Shown: positions 21,371 to 31,349 of the stretch, piece by piece
Layout: every line of letters begins with the position of its first letter
Position numbering within the stretch: the first letter of the stretch is position 1
Assembly (NCBI GenBank): GCA_964019335.1
Contig: OZ025648.1
Span: 930,001 to 994,000, forward strand
DNA length: 64,000 nucleotides
Direction of reading: 5' to 3'
From: Diplonema japonicum
Lineage: Eukaryota; Euglenozoa; Diplonemea; Diplonemida; Diplonemidae
Translations under genes and position numbers: made by a program
Notes under the pieces: generated by a model
Database searches by the model: none
Seen by the model: only the letters and a program-made list of their open reading frames with translations
What the model was told of the DNA's origin: nothing

Positions 21371-22841
21371 CGTCGAAATCGAGCTGTGCGAGGGTGGCAT
21401 AGGGTACATTGTGGAGAAGAAAGACATAGATCAGGAAGAGGACGATGAAGAAGCCGACTCACCATCAGAACAGGAGTCTGGTCCTCCCAATACCACAGGC
21501 ATCACTATCCAAGTACAGGAAGAACTGAGCGTATCTTTGGACGTAGACCAAACGCCATCCCCACCGAAGGTAGAAACACCAAGAACCGAATCCCCAAAAT
21601 CAGAGGAACCCAGTGCCAGCGAGGACGGAGGGGAAGGGGAGTGGTTGGTAAGACCTGGAGAAAGCCCGGGGGCTGCAAAATCACAGGCTGAACTAGCACA
21701 GGAACGAGAAATCTTGAAAAAGTACGAAGCGAACATCAAGGAGGCCAGTGATGATGATGACGAGGACGATGATGCTCCACCGGAGCCACTCCCTCCTCCT
21801 AAGCCTGTTCTCAACAACACTGCAAGGGGTACAGGATTGTCTAGGTTAACGCAGCTTTCATCCTCGCGAAAGAGCATCGGGAGCACAGCGACCGACGGGG
21901 CCTCGCGAGCAAGCACCGCACCAAGCCACATCCAGACAGTCCCATTGGGGGAAGAGAGCACCTTCCTGGTGGGGAAGATACCCTGTATCGACCTGCGGAA
22001 CACAAGGTTCACAGACCCCGAGAGAGGCATACAGGCCATCAACGATGTTGTTAACCTCCATCCCAACACTGTGAAGCAGTTTCAAATGGGTTTGGACACA
22101 GTCGAGGGTGAGGTTATGTGCAAGGCGTTGTCGGCATGTTATAACCTTGAGGTGTTGGACCTGACCGGGTGCCGGTTTGGGTCCCACTCGGGTGTGGAGC
22201 AGCTCTGCAAGTTGATCTCGCAAAACCCCGAGCTCAGGGAACTTCAACTGTCGTACTGCGGAGTGGAAGGCGCCGGGTTCGAGGGTTTGGTGAAGCAGGT
22301 TTTCAAATCGAAAAAACTGAAATTTTTAGGCCTCCGTGGGAACATGCTGAAACTAGCTGGTGTGGAGGTGATGCACAGATGCATACCTGCTGGGTTCGAA
22401 TTGGCACATTTGGACCTTTCTGCGACCGGGCTTGATGGCAAGGCGGTTCGAAGTGTTGGAATGTTGGTCCGAAAGCTCAAAAGACTGTGCAAGTTGTCGT
22501 TATCTGGGAACGTTTTCGGTGTGGAGGGCTCCGCGGCCTTGTCCTCCTTGTTTCTTTCCACCCCGTCTCTGAGGCTTGTGTGGCTTGAGTCTTGCTCTCT
22601 TCACCATGATTCACTCCGCCGTGTCCTTGCCCGTCAGAACACCACAGCCCTTCACAGGCCAGCCCCTTCCGATCTTGCTATTCCTCCCTCCAAACTCACT
22701 TTGTGCATCTTTGATAATTTCGCGCCAGAAGACGGTAGTCCCGACCAGGGTGCATCCGCCCCTTCTTTGCCTTCAACGCCGTCCTCTTCGCTTAAGGGCA
22801 GGTCTGCGAAGGAAAGGTTGAAGGGTGTTGTCGGGATGTGA
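20496..22841 (+). CDS. Lipid-anchored LRR protein with polyglutamate region
   Basis: Single exon, 781 residues from ATG 20496; the in-frame extension upstream is low-complexity leader. The start MGCCGSSDGK fits N-myristoylation at Gly2 (Ser at position 6) and palmitoylation at Cys3/Cys4, so membrane anchoring without a helix is expected. Residues 30-480 are disordered and very acidic with long Glu runs (about 195-215 and 275-292). From about residue 500 to 740 there are leucine-rich repeats of the ribonuclease-inhibitor/RanGAP type, with repeated phrases such as LEVLDLTGCRFG, LRELQLSYCGVEG, LKFLGLRGNML and LCKLSLSGNVFG. The tail is basic and Ser/Pro-rich. It may be a membrane or flagellar scaffold. 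The partner is unknown. Confidence 0.85.
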
Positions 22842-23712
22842 GAGAGAACCCCTTTATTTTTTATTTTTATTTTGTTCTTTTAGATAGTTTTTTTTTGTGT
22901 GCAGATCCCCCCCCCGTCCCCTTCTTTTTTGAGTAGATTTCCCCACTTATCCCCCTTTTTTTTTTTAGGATTTAGATCCAAACCGTGTGACGGTCGTTAC
23001 AGCATCACAGCTATCTGCGATGGGGAGGTGGGAAGAAAACCGATGGGGAGGAGAGAGAGAGGAGTTGTAGGGAGTTAATGTTCCTGTTGCCCTTGTGGGT
23101 GTTATGGTGCATTCTCCAAAGCAAAAAGAGGTAGGAGAACAGAATAGGAAAAAAAAAAGAAGGGAACCCAGAAAACCTGCGTGTGTGAAAGGGAAAACAA
23201 AGTCATAAAACCAATAAAAATTGCCCCCCCCCCCCCCCCCCCTTCCCCCCATTCTTCATTTCTGTTTTGGCTTTTTGTTCCCTCTTCTCCCTTTTCCCCT
23301 TTTTTTTCCGTTTCAGCTCAGCGAAGGGCGACAAAGTCCAAAACTTCCGGGGGGGAGGGGGGGGGGGAGTAACATGAATAAAAAATGAGATTCCAAAATC
23401 CCGTATTTTCCCTTGTTAAAGGGGAAAAAAATCATTAAGGGTCAACGATTGTCAAAAAGAAAGGATTGTGCAGGGATAATGCAACTTACCATTGAAAAAA
23501 AGGGGGAGGGGGGAGGGGCACTATTCTTCATAATTCTCTCAGCAGAAGCTTTATATTTTTTTTGATCGTTTTTACAATTTTTTTTTTGGAAGAAAAAAAT
23601 CTGCCACCCCCCCCCCCCCCCTTCCCCCTCCTTTTGATCATATTATATCTTGTTCTCTCTCTCATTCTTTTGCTTCACCAATTTAAAAAAAAAAAGGAGG
23701 TGGTGGGGGGGA
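22842..23712. other. Intergenic 0.87 kb, no gene seen
   Basis: Homopolymer-rich DNA with C-runs near 23224 and 23606, G-runs near 23347 and several T-runs. Frames on either strand give only Gly-, Pro- or Phe-rich peptides. The tract at 23600-23670 is the probable trans-splicing region for the next gene. Confidence 0.5.
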
Positions 23713-24729
23713 ATGCAAACAGACGATGGTTTCAGCGACACGACAAGCCTTCCACCATATTACGTAGAATCGCGAGCTACGTCCGAGTACTATGGGGAGT
23801 TGACCGACGAGGACCCCAACCTTGCTGAAACGGTCAAAACCAAGAATGTCTTGGTAAGGCTAGTTCTAATAAGCCTCGACCTACCCTTGGGCAGCTCTGC
23901 ACAGGGACAGTTCAAACTGTCATACAAAGGCTTCGACCACCATCAGGGCGAAACAACGCTGGAACAGGTCCGGTCTTCAAAGATCGTCTTCCACACCGCA
24001 ATAAACACAGTTGTGACCAAAGGATGGGACACTACCCTGTCAGACCTCGTTCTGAGTGTATTAGACAGCTCGGGGAGAATGATGGGAGGTGGCTGCATCC
24101 CCGTCCCGACACAATACGGGGAAACAAATCGAAAGATCACCGTGAACAGTTTAGGTTGGTCTATCAACTACAAGATCAGTAAGGAACCGGTTGAGATCGA
24201 CGTCTCCAGGTCCGTAAAACCGCTTTCAAATACCGACACCTTCGAAGTGCCACCTTTACGGAATTCCATGTTTACGTCTACAATGGCGTCTACCAAGGGG
24301 GGTGGTGTTGCTGCAGCGTCTGTCGTTGTTGATAATTGGTTTTACGGTAACAAAGCAGCGAATGGAATGCCGATAGGATGCCGGCCTCCTCCGGACCCTG
24401 CTACGGAACTTCTTTTGTCGTTTTCTTCGGCGAGTGTGTTGGGGTTTTCCGTGCCGTGTTTCCTTGTTAAGTCCGTGGTCATCGTAAAGCCCTCGGATAC
24501 CCCCAGCACTTACATTCTCATTGCCGCCCGGACGGGGCATTCTCTCCTCATCACAACGCAAGACCCCCCATCGTCGCTTAGACGATTTGCTTCATTTGCG
24601 TCTTCTCACCTTCAAAACTCTGTCCACACCTTCATCGAAGGGGGAAAGCCTGCGGACGACGCGTTCACATTGTTGGTCAAGACCGCCAGCGACTGTACTT
24701 ACCACCCTGTAGATTTAGAGGGGGATTGA
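23713..24729 (+). CDS. Uncharacterised beta-rich protein, possible C2-like domain
   Basis: Single exon, 338 residues from ATG 23713, which follows an A11/G-rich leader. About residues 45-145 read like an eight-strand C2-type sandwich: LVRLVLISLDLPLGS, FKLSYKGF, KIVFHTAINTVV, LSDLVLSVLDSSGRMMGGG. The Asp cluster of calcium-binding C2 domains is not evident, and the assignment is tentative. The second half has no recognised domain but contains ordered hydrophobic stretches (VLGFSVPCFLVKSVVIVKP). No membrane helix. Confidence 0.75.
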   Translation: MQTDDGFSDTTSLPPYYVESRATSEYYGELTDEDPNLAETVKTKNVLVRLVLISLDLPLGSSAQGQFKLSYKGFDHHQGETTLEQVRSSKIVFHTAINTVVTKGWDTTLSDLVLSVLDSSGRMMGGGCIPVPTQYGETNRKITVNSLGWSINYKISKEPVEIDVSRSVKPLSNTDTFEVPPLRNSMFTSTMASTKGGGVAAASVVVDNWFYGNKAANGMPIGCRPPPDPATELLLSFSSASVLGFSVPCFLVKSVVIVKPSDTPSTYILIAARTGHSLLITTQDPPSSLRRFASFASSHLQNSVHTFIEGGKPADDAFTLLVKTASDCTYHPVDLEGD

Positions 24730-24798
24730 AAGAAAAAAAAAAGATTTTCCCCCTCGTTGTTGTATAAACATATTTTTTTTTTTGTTTCTTTTGAAGAG

Positions 24799-24846
<48 letters not shown>

Positions 24847-24869
24847 GAGGGGGAAAGGAGACTAATGCG

Positions 24870-25639
24870 ATGCACACCATACTCCTACAAACCACGAAGC
24901 AGCAGCACCAGCAAAAGGTTCGAAGATCGATTGGGTTAGCAACTTACGGAGGTGGGCTGGTGTGCATGGTGCTGATAGCCTACGTATCACTATTCGCTTG
25001 GTCTGAAGAAGGGTGGGAGAAGGGAAGGGAGAGAGAGAATAAAAATGCAGCGAAGGTCACTTCGAGATGGCAGGTATACCCCCACCACCACTACCACCAC
25101 CAACAAATAAAAAGGTAATTCGAAACGAAATCGAGGCAGACCACCCTGGTGGCAGGGGAGAAATGTCGAGTTTTGTGTCGTACGACAATTCTGGTCAAGG
25201 ACGCATCCCGTCGCTGTTATCAGAATATTTTCACAATTTCTTCGTTGTCGTGGTTGGCCGCCCGCCAAGCACTGATCGGCGAAGAATGGTCTCTTGTGCG
25301 ACTGGAGCATCTTCAAGAACTTTTGAAACCCTCGATTTGCTCAAAACAGGGCACGATTACCAGCTGCTCACCACCGCTCCAGCATGGGCCAGCGAAGACA
25401 GTAAAACTTCCCTGATCACCCTTATAAAGAATTCCAAAACCACTTTTCTAGATTCCACTCTTCTCCCTTCTCAAGACTGGTCCGTCCCCATTTCGGAAAT
25501 CGCAACTATAAAGCCCTTGAACTTCCCTGCTCTGTACAGAGTAGATTCACTGACCACGCCACAGCCCTTCAACTGCTCTGCCCATCTTGTGGCGTATAAC
25601 TGCCAAGCGAGGATGGCGATATGTTCTCAAGCGCATTAG
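24870..25639 (+). CDS. Small single-pass membrane protein, two exons
   Basis: Exon 1 is 24870-25073 and exon 2 is 25115-25639, joined across a 41-bp GT-AG intron, giving 242 residues. Exon 1 encodes a short basic Gln-rich N-terminus, a membrane helix (about residues 20-44, containing GGGLVCMVLIAYVSLFAW) and a charged stretch. Exon 2 encodes a soluble domain with a hydrophobic FFVVVVGRP strand and a Ser/Thr-rich remainder. A nearby ATG (24865) is out of frame. Topology suggests an N-in, C-out anchor with most of the protein on one face. No family recognised. Confidence 0.65.
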
Positions 25640-26158
25640 TATTTAAAAAATAAAAAAAGGGAAATATAAGAGGGGTTGTGTGGGGGGGGTGTTTTTTTCT
25701 TCTTTTTTATTCACATTTTGTTTCCGTTACTCTGTTATTTCTTGGTCAGCAACAGGTGAGTGCAAAAAGAAAAAGGAAAGGAAAAAAAAAAGGGGGTACA
25801 AATAGTATAAAAAAAAGAGGAGAGGAGAGACCTGCTAAGTATTTCTTTTTCTTCTTTCTTTTCCTTCCCCCCTCTTTATTTCTTTTTTAAAATCATGTGC
25901 GGGCAAAAAAAAAAAAAAAAAAAAAATGCTCTTCTTGACGTCGTCTAGGTGAACGGCAAGTCAAATCAGACGGTGGAGAAAAATCTGACGAGAGCGGAAG
26001 GCGTACATATGAGTGCGGCGAGTGCAAAGGAAAGGTAAGTTACAACAACTACGGCACGACAATGGCCCCCTCTGCGGGATCTCGAACCTTTACAGGCGCC
26101 CCCCCCTCAGTACAGTAGAAAGGTTTTCTTCACCCATTCTTCTTCTTAAAACATTAAA
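25640..26158. other. Intergenic, no secure gene
   Basis: T-rich and A-rich runs to 25926. At 25926-26110 there is a less biased stretch containing an ATG, two possible GT donors (25950, 26036) and acceptors, which can be assembled into very short peptides only. I do not call a gene. Pyrimidine-rich sequence (26124-26149) precedes the second micro-gene copy. Confidence 0.4.
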
Positions 26159-26387
26159 AGGATTGATACACTACACTAAAAGAAAGAGGGAACCATGACC
26201 TTCAAGGTGTGCTTCACCGGTGCCAACATGGCAGACATCGACGACCAGCTGCACACGCTGCAGGGGACCTGTGGGCCGAAGCCGCCCAAGCTCGCCCCCC
26301 CTCCGCCTCCTCCGTCCCTGCACAAAACACACCTGGCACCGACCGCGAAGATGCTTAAAGGCCACCTCGAGTCCATGAAGCACCACT
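26159..26387 (+). repeat. 229-bp perfect duplication, copy 2
   Basis: Identical to 14137-14365. Begins with AG at the same place relative to the ATG and ends at the first base of the stop codon, which here is TAA instead of TGA. No flanking similarity. Confidence 0.97.
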
Positions 26388-26389
26388 AA
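26195..26389 (+). CDS. Duplicated 64-residue micro-protein, copy 2
   Basis: Same 64-residue protein as 14173-14367, without a single base change through the coding region. The 3' flank is unrelated and reaches a 16-base A run about 12 bases after the stop. A pyrimidine-rich tract (TTCTTCACCCATTCTTCTTC) upstream provides its own possible trans-splicing signal, so both copies could be expressed. Function unknown. Confidence 0.7.
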   Translation: MTFKVCFTGANMADIDDQLHTLQGTCGPKPPKLAPPPPPPSLHKTHLAPTAKMLKGHLESMKHH

Positions 26390-26531
26390 ACGTGTGGGTT
26401 AAAAAAAAAAAAAAAAGAAGAAAATCTCAATTACACATTTCCCCCATTTTCCCTTTCCCCTTTTTTTTTTTTTTTTTTTTTTTTCTTATTTATTTCCGAA
26501 GTGCGTAAACCCTTCCAAGGCGGGCCACACG

Positions 26532-26819
26532 ATGACGGCTCGGGGAGAGGGTGAAAACAAGAGCGAAGGGAAGGGGGAAGAGGTCAGAGTCACCGCAGCG
26601 GGAAAGCTCAAGAACTACGTGCAATTTATCATAAAGGAGCTGACCACGGGGAGGGGGACGGTGACAGTGAGGTCGGCCACCCCGGGGGTGATTGAGAAAG
26701 CCATCACAGTGGTGGAGGTGGCGAAGCGACATACAGAACGGGAACTGCAAAGCAAAGCGGAGCTCAGCCCCACGGCACAAGGTGACCCGTGCCTGACAGT
26801 GACATTGACCGTGAAATAA
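26532..26819 (+). CDS. Alba-domain protein
   Basis: Single exon, 95 residues. After about 17 polar residues, the rest matches the small Alba fold: VRVTAAGKLKNYVQFIIKEL (strand and first helix), a strand TVTVRSATPGVIEKAITVV (the loop and helix where most family members have a Gly-Ala-Ile-Lys-like phrase) and the terminal LTVTLTVK strand. Alba proteins bind RNA or DNA as dimers. In trypanosomes they sit on mRNAs in the cytoplasm, and in other lineages they belong to RNase P/MRP. This is a minimal single-domain version without an RGG tail. Confidence 0.8.
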   Translation: MTARGEGENKSEGKGEEVRVTAAGKLKNYVQFIIKELTTGRGTVTVRSATPGVIEKAITVVEVAKRHTERELQSKAELSPTAQGDPCLTVTLTVK

Positions 26820-26976
26820 AAGAAGTAAAGAAAAAAAAAAAAAAAAAAAGAGAGATTATTAATAAGAGGATCCCATATTATCCCCCTTCTCATACAACAA
26901 TAAAACAAAAGGCGGAGGGAGGGAGAAGGGGAGGAGGGGGGGCGAGGAAGCCGCATTTTATCAAAGAAAAAAAAAA

Positions 26977-27759
26977 ATGCACCGAAAAGACGAAGTCAGG
27001 CACATCAGTGCCTTAGCAGCGCGTGTGGAGAGGGTGGTCATAGGGGTGGCTCTCGGGGCCGCCTTGTTCGCTGTGTACTGTCTGCTGACAGTGATAATGG
27101 GTAGGGGTGAGATTTTGTATTATTGTTTATTGAAGTTCGCTGTATCAATAGTGTGTGTGCAAGGGGCGAGGGTGGGGTGGGTGCAGTGCATACTGCCTTG
27201 GAGGCGGAGGGGGAAGGCGGAACAAAGGGTTCTCTCGTTGACACACAAAACCCAATCCGAGCCCACCCTTTCCGAAGAACTGCATGTTGAAAAAATCACA
27301 GAGCTGCGCACCATAGGGTCCTACTCCGCTGCAGTCAGACAAGCCATCACAGCGCATTCAGAGTACCCCCTGTCCCTCCCAGTCATGGTGTTGCTCTGCA
27401 AGTGTGCGAACGACGAAGCGTCCTCTCTTCACAAAGGCCCTGAACAGGAGAAGGCCCTGCGGACCGGGTGTGAGTGTGCCGCCAAGCTCATAAAGCACCA
27501 CCCAAGCGAGGCAGCGGGTTGGAAGTGGTGGGCCGTCCTCGAAGGCAGGCTGTCAAGCTACAAACCCACGAAAGAGAAGATTGCCAGTGCAATTGACATC
27601 AAGGTGCCCCCGCGAAAAAAAAATAAATCACAAAAAAAAAAAATAGACATACGCACTCAAAGCCATTGAACTGGACCCCACAGACCCCGTCCAGCTACAC
27701 GTAGTAGGTGCTTGGTGCCATGGTGTTGCTAAAATATCGTATGCGGTTTTTATGTGACG

Positions 27760-27791
<32 letters not shown>

Positions 27792-28055
27792 TGGATTGAA
27801 CGGAAAGCTGCCGAGGCCATCTTTGGGACACCACCAACCTCGACGGTGGAGGAGGCCCTTACCTACTTGGAACGTGCAGACGCCATCGAAGGCTTCACTG
27901 AGAACTCTATGTTGATGGGCGATTGCCTCAAGGAGCTCGGAAAGCCGGAGGAAGCGGATCAGTACTACAAGGCGGCGCTGCAGCAGATCCAAGGGCCGAA
28001 GGACGCCGAGTCGGTGCGGAAAAAGATTGTTAAGAGAATGACGAAGAGACCTTAG
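26977..28055 (+). CDS. RMDN-like TPR membrane protein
   Basis: Exons 26977-27603, 27647-27738 and 27791-28055 join in frame across introns of 43 and 52 bp (the second nearly all A) to give 327 residues. The N-terminus has one or two membrane helices (about 18-38 and 46-63). The rest is helical-repeat sequence: an AVRQAITAHSEYPLSLPVMVLL repeat region, ALKAIELDPTDPVQLHVVG, and a segment across exons 2-3 reading WIERKAAEAIFGTPPTSTV. That last phrase, TPP followed by the acidic helix EEAL, is the hallmark of the regulator-of-microtubule-dynamics (FAM82) family. Animal members sit in mitochondrial or ER membranes. The role here is unknown. Confidence 0.8.
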
Positions 28056-28176
28056 AAGGAAAAAAAAAATTACTCTCTCTTTCTTGTGATCAAGAAATAT
28101 TTACCTCTTTTTTTTTCTTGCAAAACGAAAAAAAAAAAGGAAAAAAAAAAAAAAAAAAAAAAAGACAAAAAAATAA

Positions 28177-28983
28177 ATGCCGCTATTCACGACATGCTGT
28201 GGCAAGGATGTCCCTACGAAGGAACCGAAGATCTGCGCGGGGTGCGGACAGCGTTCGTACAAAACTACCTTAAAGGCGCCGGGAGAAGGGAGCTTCGTGT
28301 GGAATGGTGTGAGCTGGGAACAAGTGGGGAGAACGGAAACCGATGACCCACCTCGAAGGCCAGCGATAATCAAACCTCCCTCCCAAACAGAGGGCCCTCT
28401 TCTAGCCGCTGTAACCCCGCTACAAGAACTCACCGAAGAACTGGCTGCAAGATTGAAAAACAGCGAAGAACCACCCCCACCCCCACCTACAGAACCCGCT
28501 ACACCAGAGGAATCTGAACACGAGGTTTCACAAAGCGAAACCGTTGAGGTTCACGGGCTGACTTCTCATCCACAGTACAACGGCTGCAGGGGGAAGGTTC
28601 TCTTCAGGAAGGGGAATGAATGCGTTGTGCAGCTACGTAGCAACACAATTGGCGGAGCACCCTGGAAAGGCTCTTTAGGAGGACGGGGCAGCGTACCCCG
28701 GCATGACCGGTGCCTTCCATGGGAACAGCCAGACAGGCACACTACCAGAATGAAGGATTCTTATACCGCCTCTGACCTCCCACCTACCACGAGCCTTTCT
28801 ATCCCTGGGTCGTTTGAAATGGAAGCCACCTTCTACACCTCCAACCTTCGTGTCGTCAAGTCTGAACCAAGCACCTCGTCCTCGCATCTTGCTTCTGCTC
28901 CCATTTCTGTCGCAGGCACGCTCTCTCCAAAAAAAAATACTGATGGGAAAAAACAGTGGTATGAGATATTGATTCCTGTCTAG
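28177..28983 (+). CDS. Uncharacterised protein with Cys motifs
   Basis: Single exon, 268 residues from ATG 28177, after a long A run. The N-terminus has TCCGKDV and CAGCGQRSYK, a possible small zinc-binding site. Residues 85-120 are Pro/Glu-rich. Near residue 125 lies VHGLTSHPQYNGCRGKVLF, which resembles the short beta module (Gly-Leu...Tyr-Asn-Gly-x-x-Gly) that often accompanies MYND-type proteins in protists. The C-terminus is Ser/Thr-rich. A GTATGAG at 28959 could act as a splice donor into the next gene (see findings). Function unknown. Confidence 0.7.
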   Translation: MPLFTTCCGKDVPTKEPKICAGCGQRSYKTTLKAPGEGSFVWNGVSWEQVGRTETDDPPRRPAIIKPPSQTEGPLLAAVTPLQELTEELAARLKNSEEPPPPPPTEPATPEESEHEVSQSETVEVHGLTSHPQYNGCRGKVLFRKGNECVVQLRSNTIGGAPWKGSLGGRGSVPRHDRCLPWEQPDRHTTRMKDSYTASDLPPTTSLSIPGSFEMEATFYTSNLRVVKSEPSTSSSHLASAPISVAGTLSPKKNTDGKKQWYEILIPV

Positions 28984-29006
28984 AATAACAACCCAAAGGG
29001 AGTTTA

Positions 29007-29652
29007 ATGGTATCCGAGGACCGGCCCCGGTGGATTCTTGGGAAGGCCGCGAACTTCCATGGGCTAGGTATATTAATTTTTTTTTTTCTGATTTCCACCT
29101 CGCAGCCCACCTCGTCGAGGATCGCCGAACACGTCGTTCAGGTCCCCCCGGTCTTCAAAAGCCGAAGGGGGTGAGAGGCCCTTCAATGGGTGTCCGTTGC
29201 GATCGACGCATCAGCGGATAACGGAGAAAGAAAGAGAAGAGTGCTACTGGGAGAGAGAGGTACCGGAGAGGGAGAAGAGAAGGGTGGATGTCCTGAGGCA
29301 AAGGCTTGCTGCTGTGGAAGCTTCGGCGGTGGGGTGCTTCGGTACCTCGCAGGCAAGCCTAAGCCCAAGCCCTTCAAGAGCGTCGTCTGTGTACCAAGAG
29401 ACTGTCCCGCCGGGGAGATCGTCGGTGAGCATGGGCAGGTCCCTCCCACGGTATTCTTCGAACCCACCACCACCTCCTTCATCTTCCTCCCCCCCCGCTT
29501 CCTCTGCTGACTGTGCCGTGTGCTACGACTCGGTAGACGATGGCGCGCTCGTGGGCATGGCACGACGCTCACAGGACGCCGCACAGCTACCTGGCGGGGA
29601 CCTTGTATGCGCCGAGATCAGCTCAAAGCTTAAAATGTTTCTCGAAAAATGA
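29007..29652 (+). CDS. Uncharacterised three-exon protein
   Basis: Exons 29007-29067, 29106-29170 and 29215-29652 join across introns of 38 and 44 bp to give 187 residues. The first exon reads RPRWILGKAANFHGL. The third begins with a charged coiled coil (about residues 42-75, ending LRQRLAAVEA), then a Ser/Pro-rich disordered part, then a short DCAVCYDSVDDGALV piece that resembles the start of a RING finger but lacks the rest. The ATG lies only 23 bp after the previous stop, so the acceptor probably overlaps that stop (CCTGTCTAG). A different frame is also open through much of this gene, so the model is moderate. Confidence 0.5.
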
Positions 29653-29775
29653 ATGTTGATACAACCCCTAATGTTTGTGTACTTTTTTTTTTATATTCCA
29701 TCCTCTTACATTTCTGACACAACATGATCACGCAGCCCTCACTACAGGAAAGAAGGTTAAAGTCACTTGGGCAAG

Positions 29776-31028
29776 ATGGCCAATGTGACAAAGACCTTGA
29801 CGATGACCGTGAGCTGGTCCGGGCAGGACCTTGGCAGCGACGGCTCAGACACCAAAGATCAAAACCCGTTTATTTTCGCGGGCGGTTTGATCCTGCTGTT
29901 CATCTTGCTTGCGGGGATGGCAGCGAGTGTTGACACTCAAGCATTCAAAGGACACTTCAAGAGACCAAAGCCTATCTTGGTAGGGCTGTTCTGCCAATTC
30001 GTGTGCCTGCCCCTGTTCGGCTACCTCTCTGTGCTATGGTTCGACGTGAGCCAAGTCGTCTCGATCGCACTGCTCACAACATGCATGTCCCCAGGAGGTG
30101 CTTTCTCGAACTGGTTCTGCTCCCTGTTCAACGCAGACCTCGCACTGTCCATTGCAATGACAACCACCTCCACACTTCTAGCACTTGTGGTGCTACCGTT
30201 GAATATGTACATATATGTATCGTCGGCTTACGGGTCGTCGGTGGTCCTTGACTGGGCGTCGCTGTTCATTTCGGTGGGCAGTGCTGCAGCGGGTATGATA
30301 ACAGGAGTGTGGATCGGGTGGAAACACCCCGAGTGGAGACGGAAGTGCAACATCGCGGCATCGTTTGCAGGAATCGCATTGGTGCTGTACGGGGCGTTTA
30401 CTTCCACAACGGTATTGGGGAGGAGGAAAAAAAAAAAAAAAAAGAAAAAAAAAAAAAGAGCGCGCCATTATGGAACCGTGAAGGTTTGTTCTATCTGCAG
30501 GTAGCTCTTCCGTGCCTCATGGGGGTTGCCGCCTCTACGCTGCTGTGTTACGCCGCGAGGCTTGAAGGCCCTACGTCCGTTGCTATCGCTATTGAGTGCG
30601 GGTACCAAAACACAGGTATCGCGATGTCAATCGTGCTAGCAACGTTCAAAGGCGACGACCAAGGTGAAGCCTTAGGTGTGCCTTTGTACTACGGTACCAT
30701 CCAAGCCATTGTTCTGATTATCTACAACCTCTGTATGTGGAAGATGGGACGTACCTACGCACCTATTGATGTTACAGTGCCAAAGATGATTACGACAAAC
30801 TACCAGCCGGTCGGTGATGAGCCCAATGAGCCGTTTAAAAAGGAAGGTGAGGAGGAGGAAGGGGAGGAAGAAGATGTGCTTAGTTCAGGTTCCCCGCTGG
30901 CGGATGAGGCGGCGGGCATTAATGAGGCGCCCAGGCAAGAGAGCAATCCTATGGTACGATGCCTTCTTTCCGGGGAAGAAAAAAACAATCTCCCAAAGGT
31001 GCATTCTGCTAGCGACGAACGGCTTTGA
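29776..31028 (+). CDS. Bile acid:sodium symporter (SLC10/BASS) family transporter
   Basis: Exon 1 is 29776-30411 and exon 2 is 30501-31028, joined across an 89-bp GT-AG intron with A-runs, giving 387 residues. About nine hydrophobic helices are visible. Family signatures are the crossover phrase CMSPGGAFSNWF in the first half and ECGYQNTGIAMSIVLA in the second, the latter matching the conserved Glu-x-Gly-x-Gln-Asn motif that binds sodium in SLC10 proteins. A poly-Glu cytosolic tail follows. It is predicted to import an organic anion with sodium. The substrate cannot be read from sequence. Compared with animal members the N-terminal extracellular stretch is short. Confidence 0.88.
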
Positions 31029-31349
31029 CCAGAATGTTCTGATGAAGAAAAAAAAAAATGATTCTTTTTCCATTTTTTTTGTGCCCCTCGCCCCCCTCCC
31101 TCTCTTCTCTTTGTTTTTGGACTTTTTTTTTTTTTTACGAATTCAAGTGAATTCTTCGGAAAAGGGGAAAAAATATTTTTTCTCTCTTTTTTTTTTGGTT
31201 ACAAAATGTCAACCGGATAATATAAAGGAAAACACCGTTTACAGGGGGGGGGGGGGGGGGGGGGGACGGCCCAGAGGGGTCGTTTTTTGTCACGTGAATA
31301 CACTTACCCCCACCCCTCCCCTTTTTTTGGGCTATTTTGGTCAGCGGTT
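31029..31349. other. Intergenic, G17 and T runs
   Basis: Low-complexity DNA including a G run of about 17 at 31247. CTATTTTGGTCAG at 31332-31344 is a likely trans-splice acceptor 5 bases before the next start. No gene seen. Confidence 0.5.

Noticed and set aside
20951-21465. Long minus-strand frames opposite the polyglutamate region
   Set aside because: Ser- and Leu-rich peptides are the reverse reading of GAA/GAG repeats.
26070-26110. GGTTCGAGATCCC on the minus strand resembling a tRNA T arm
   Set aside because: The flanking bases do not pair into a T stem and no cloverleaf is possible.
25926-26150. Possible tiny multi-exon gene just upstream of micro-gene copy 2
   Set aside because: Several equally weak splice combinations exist and all give peptides under 40 residues.
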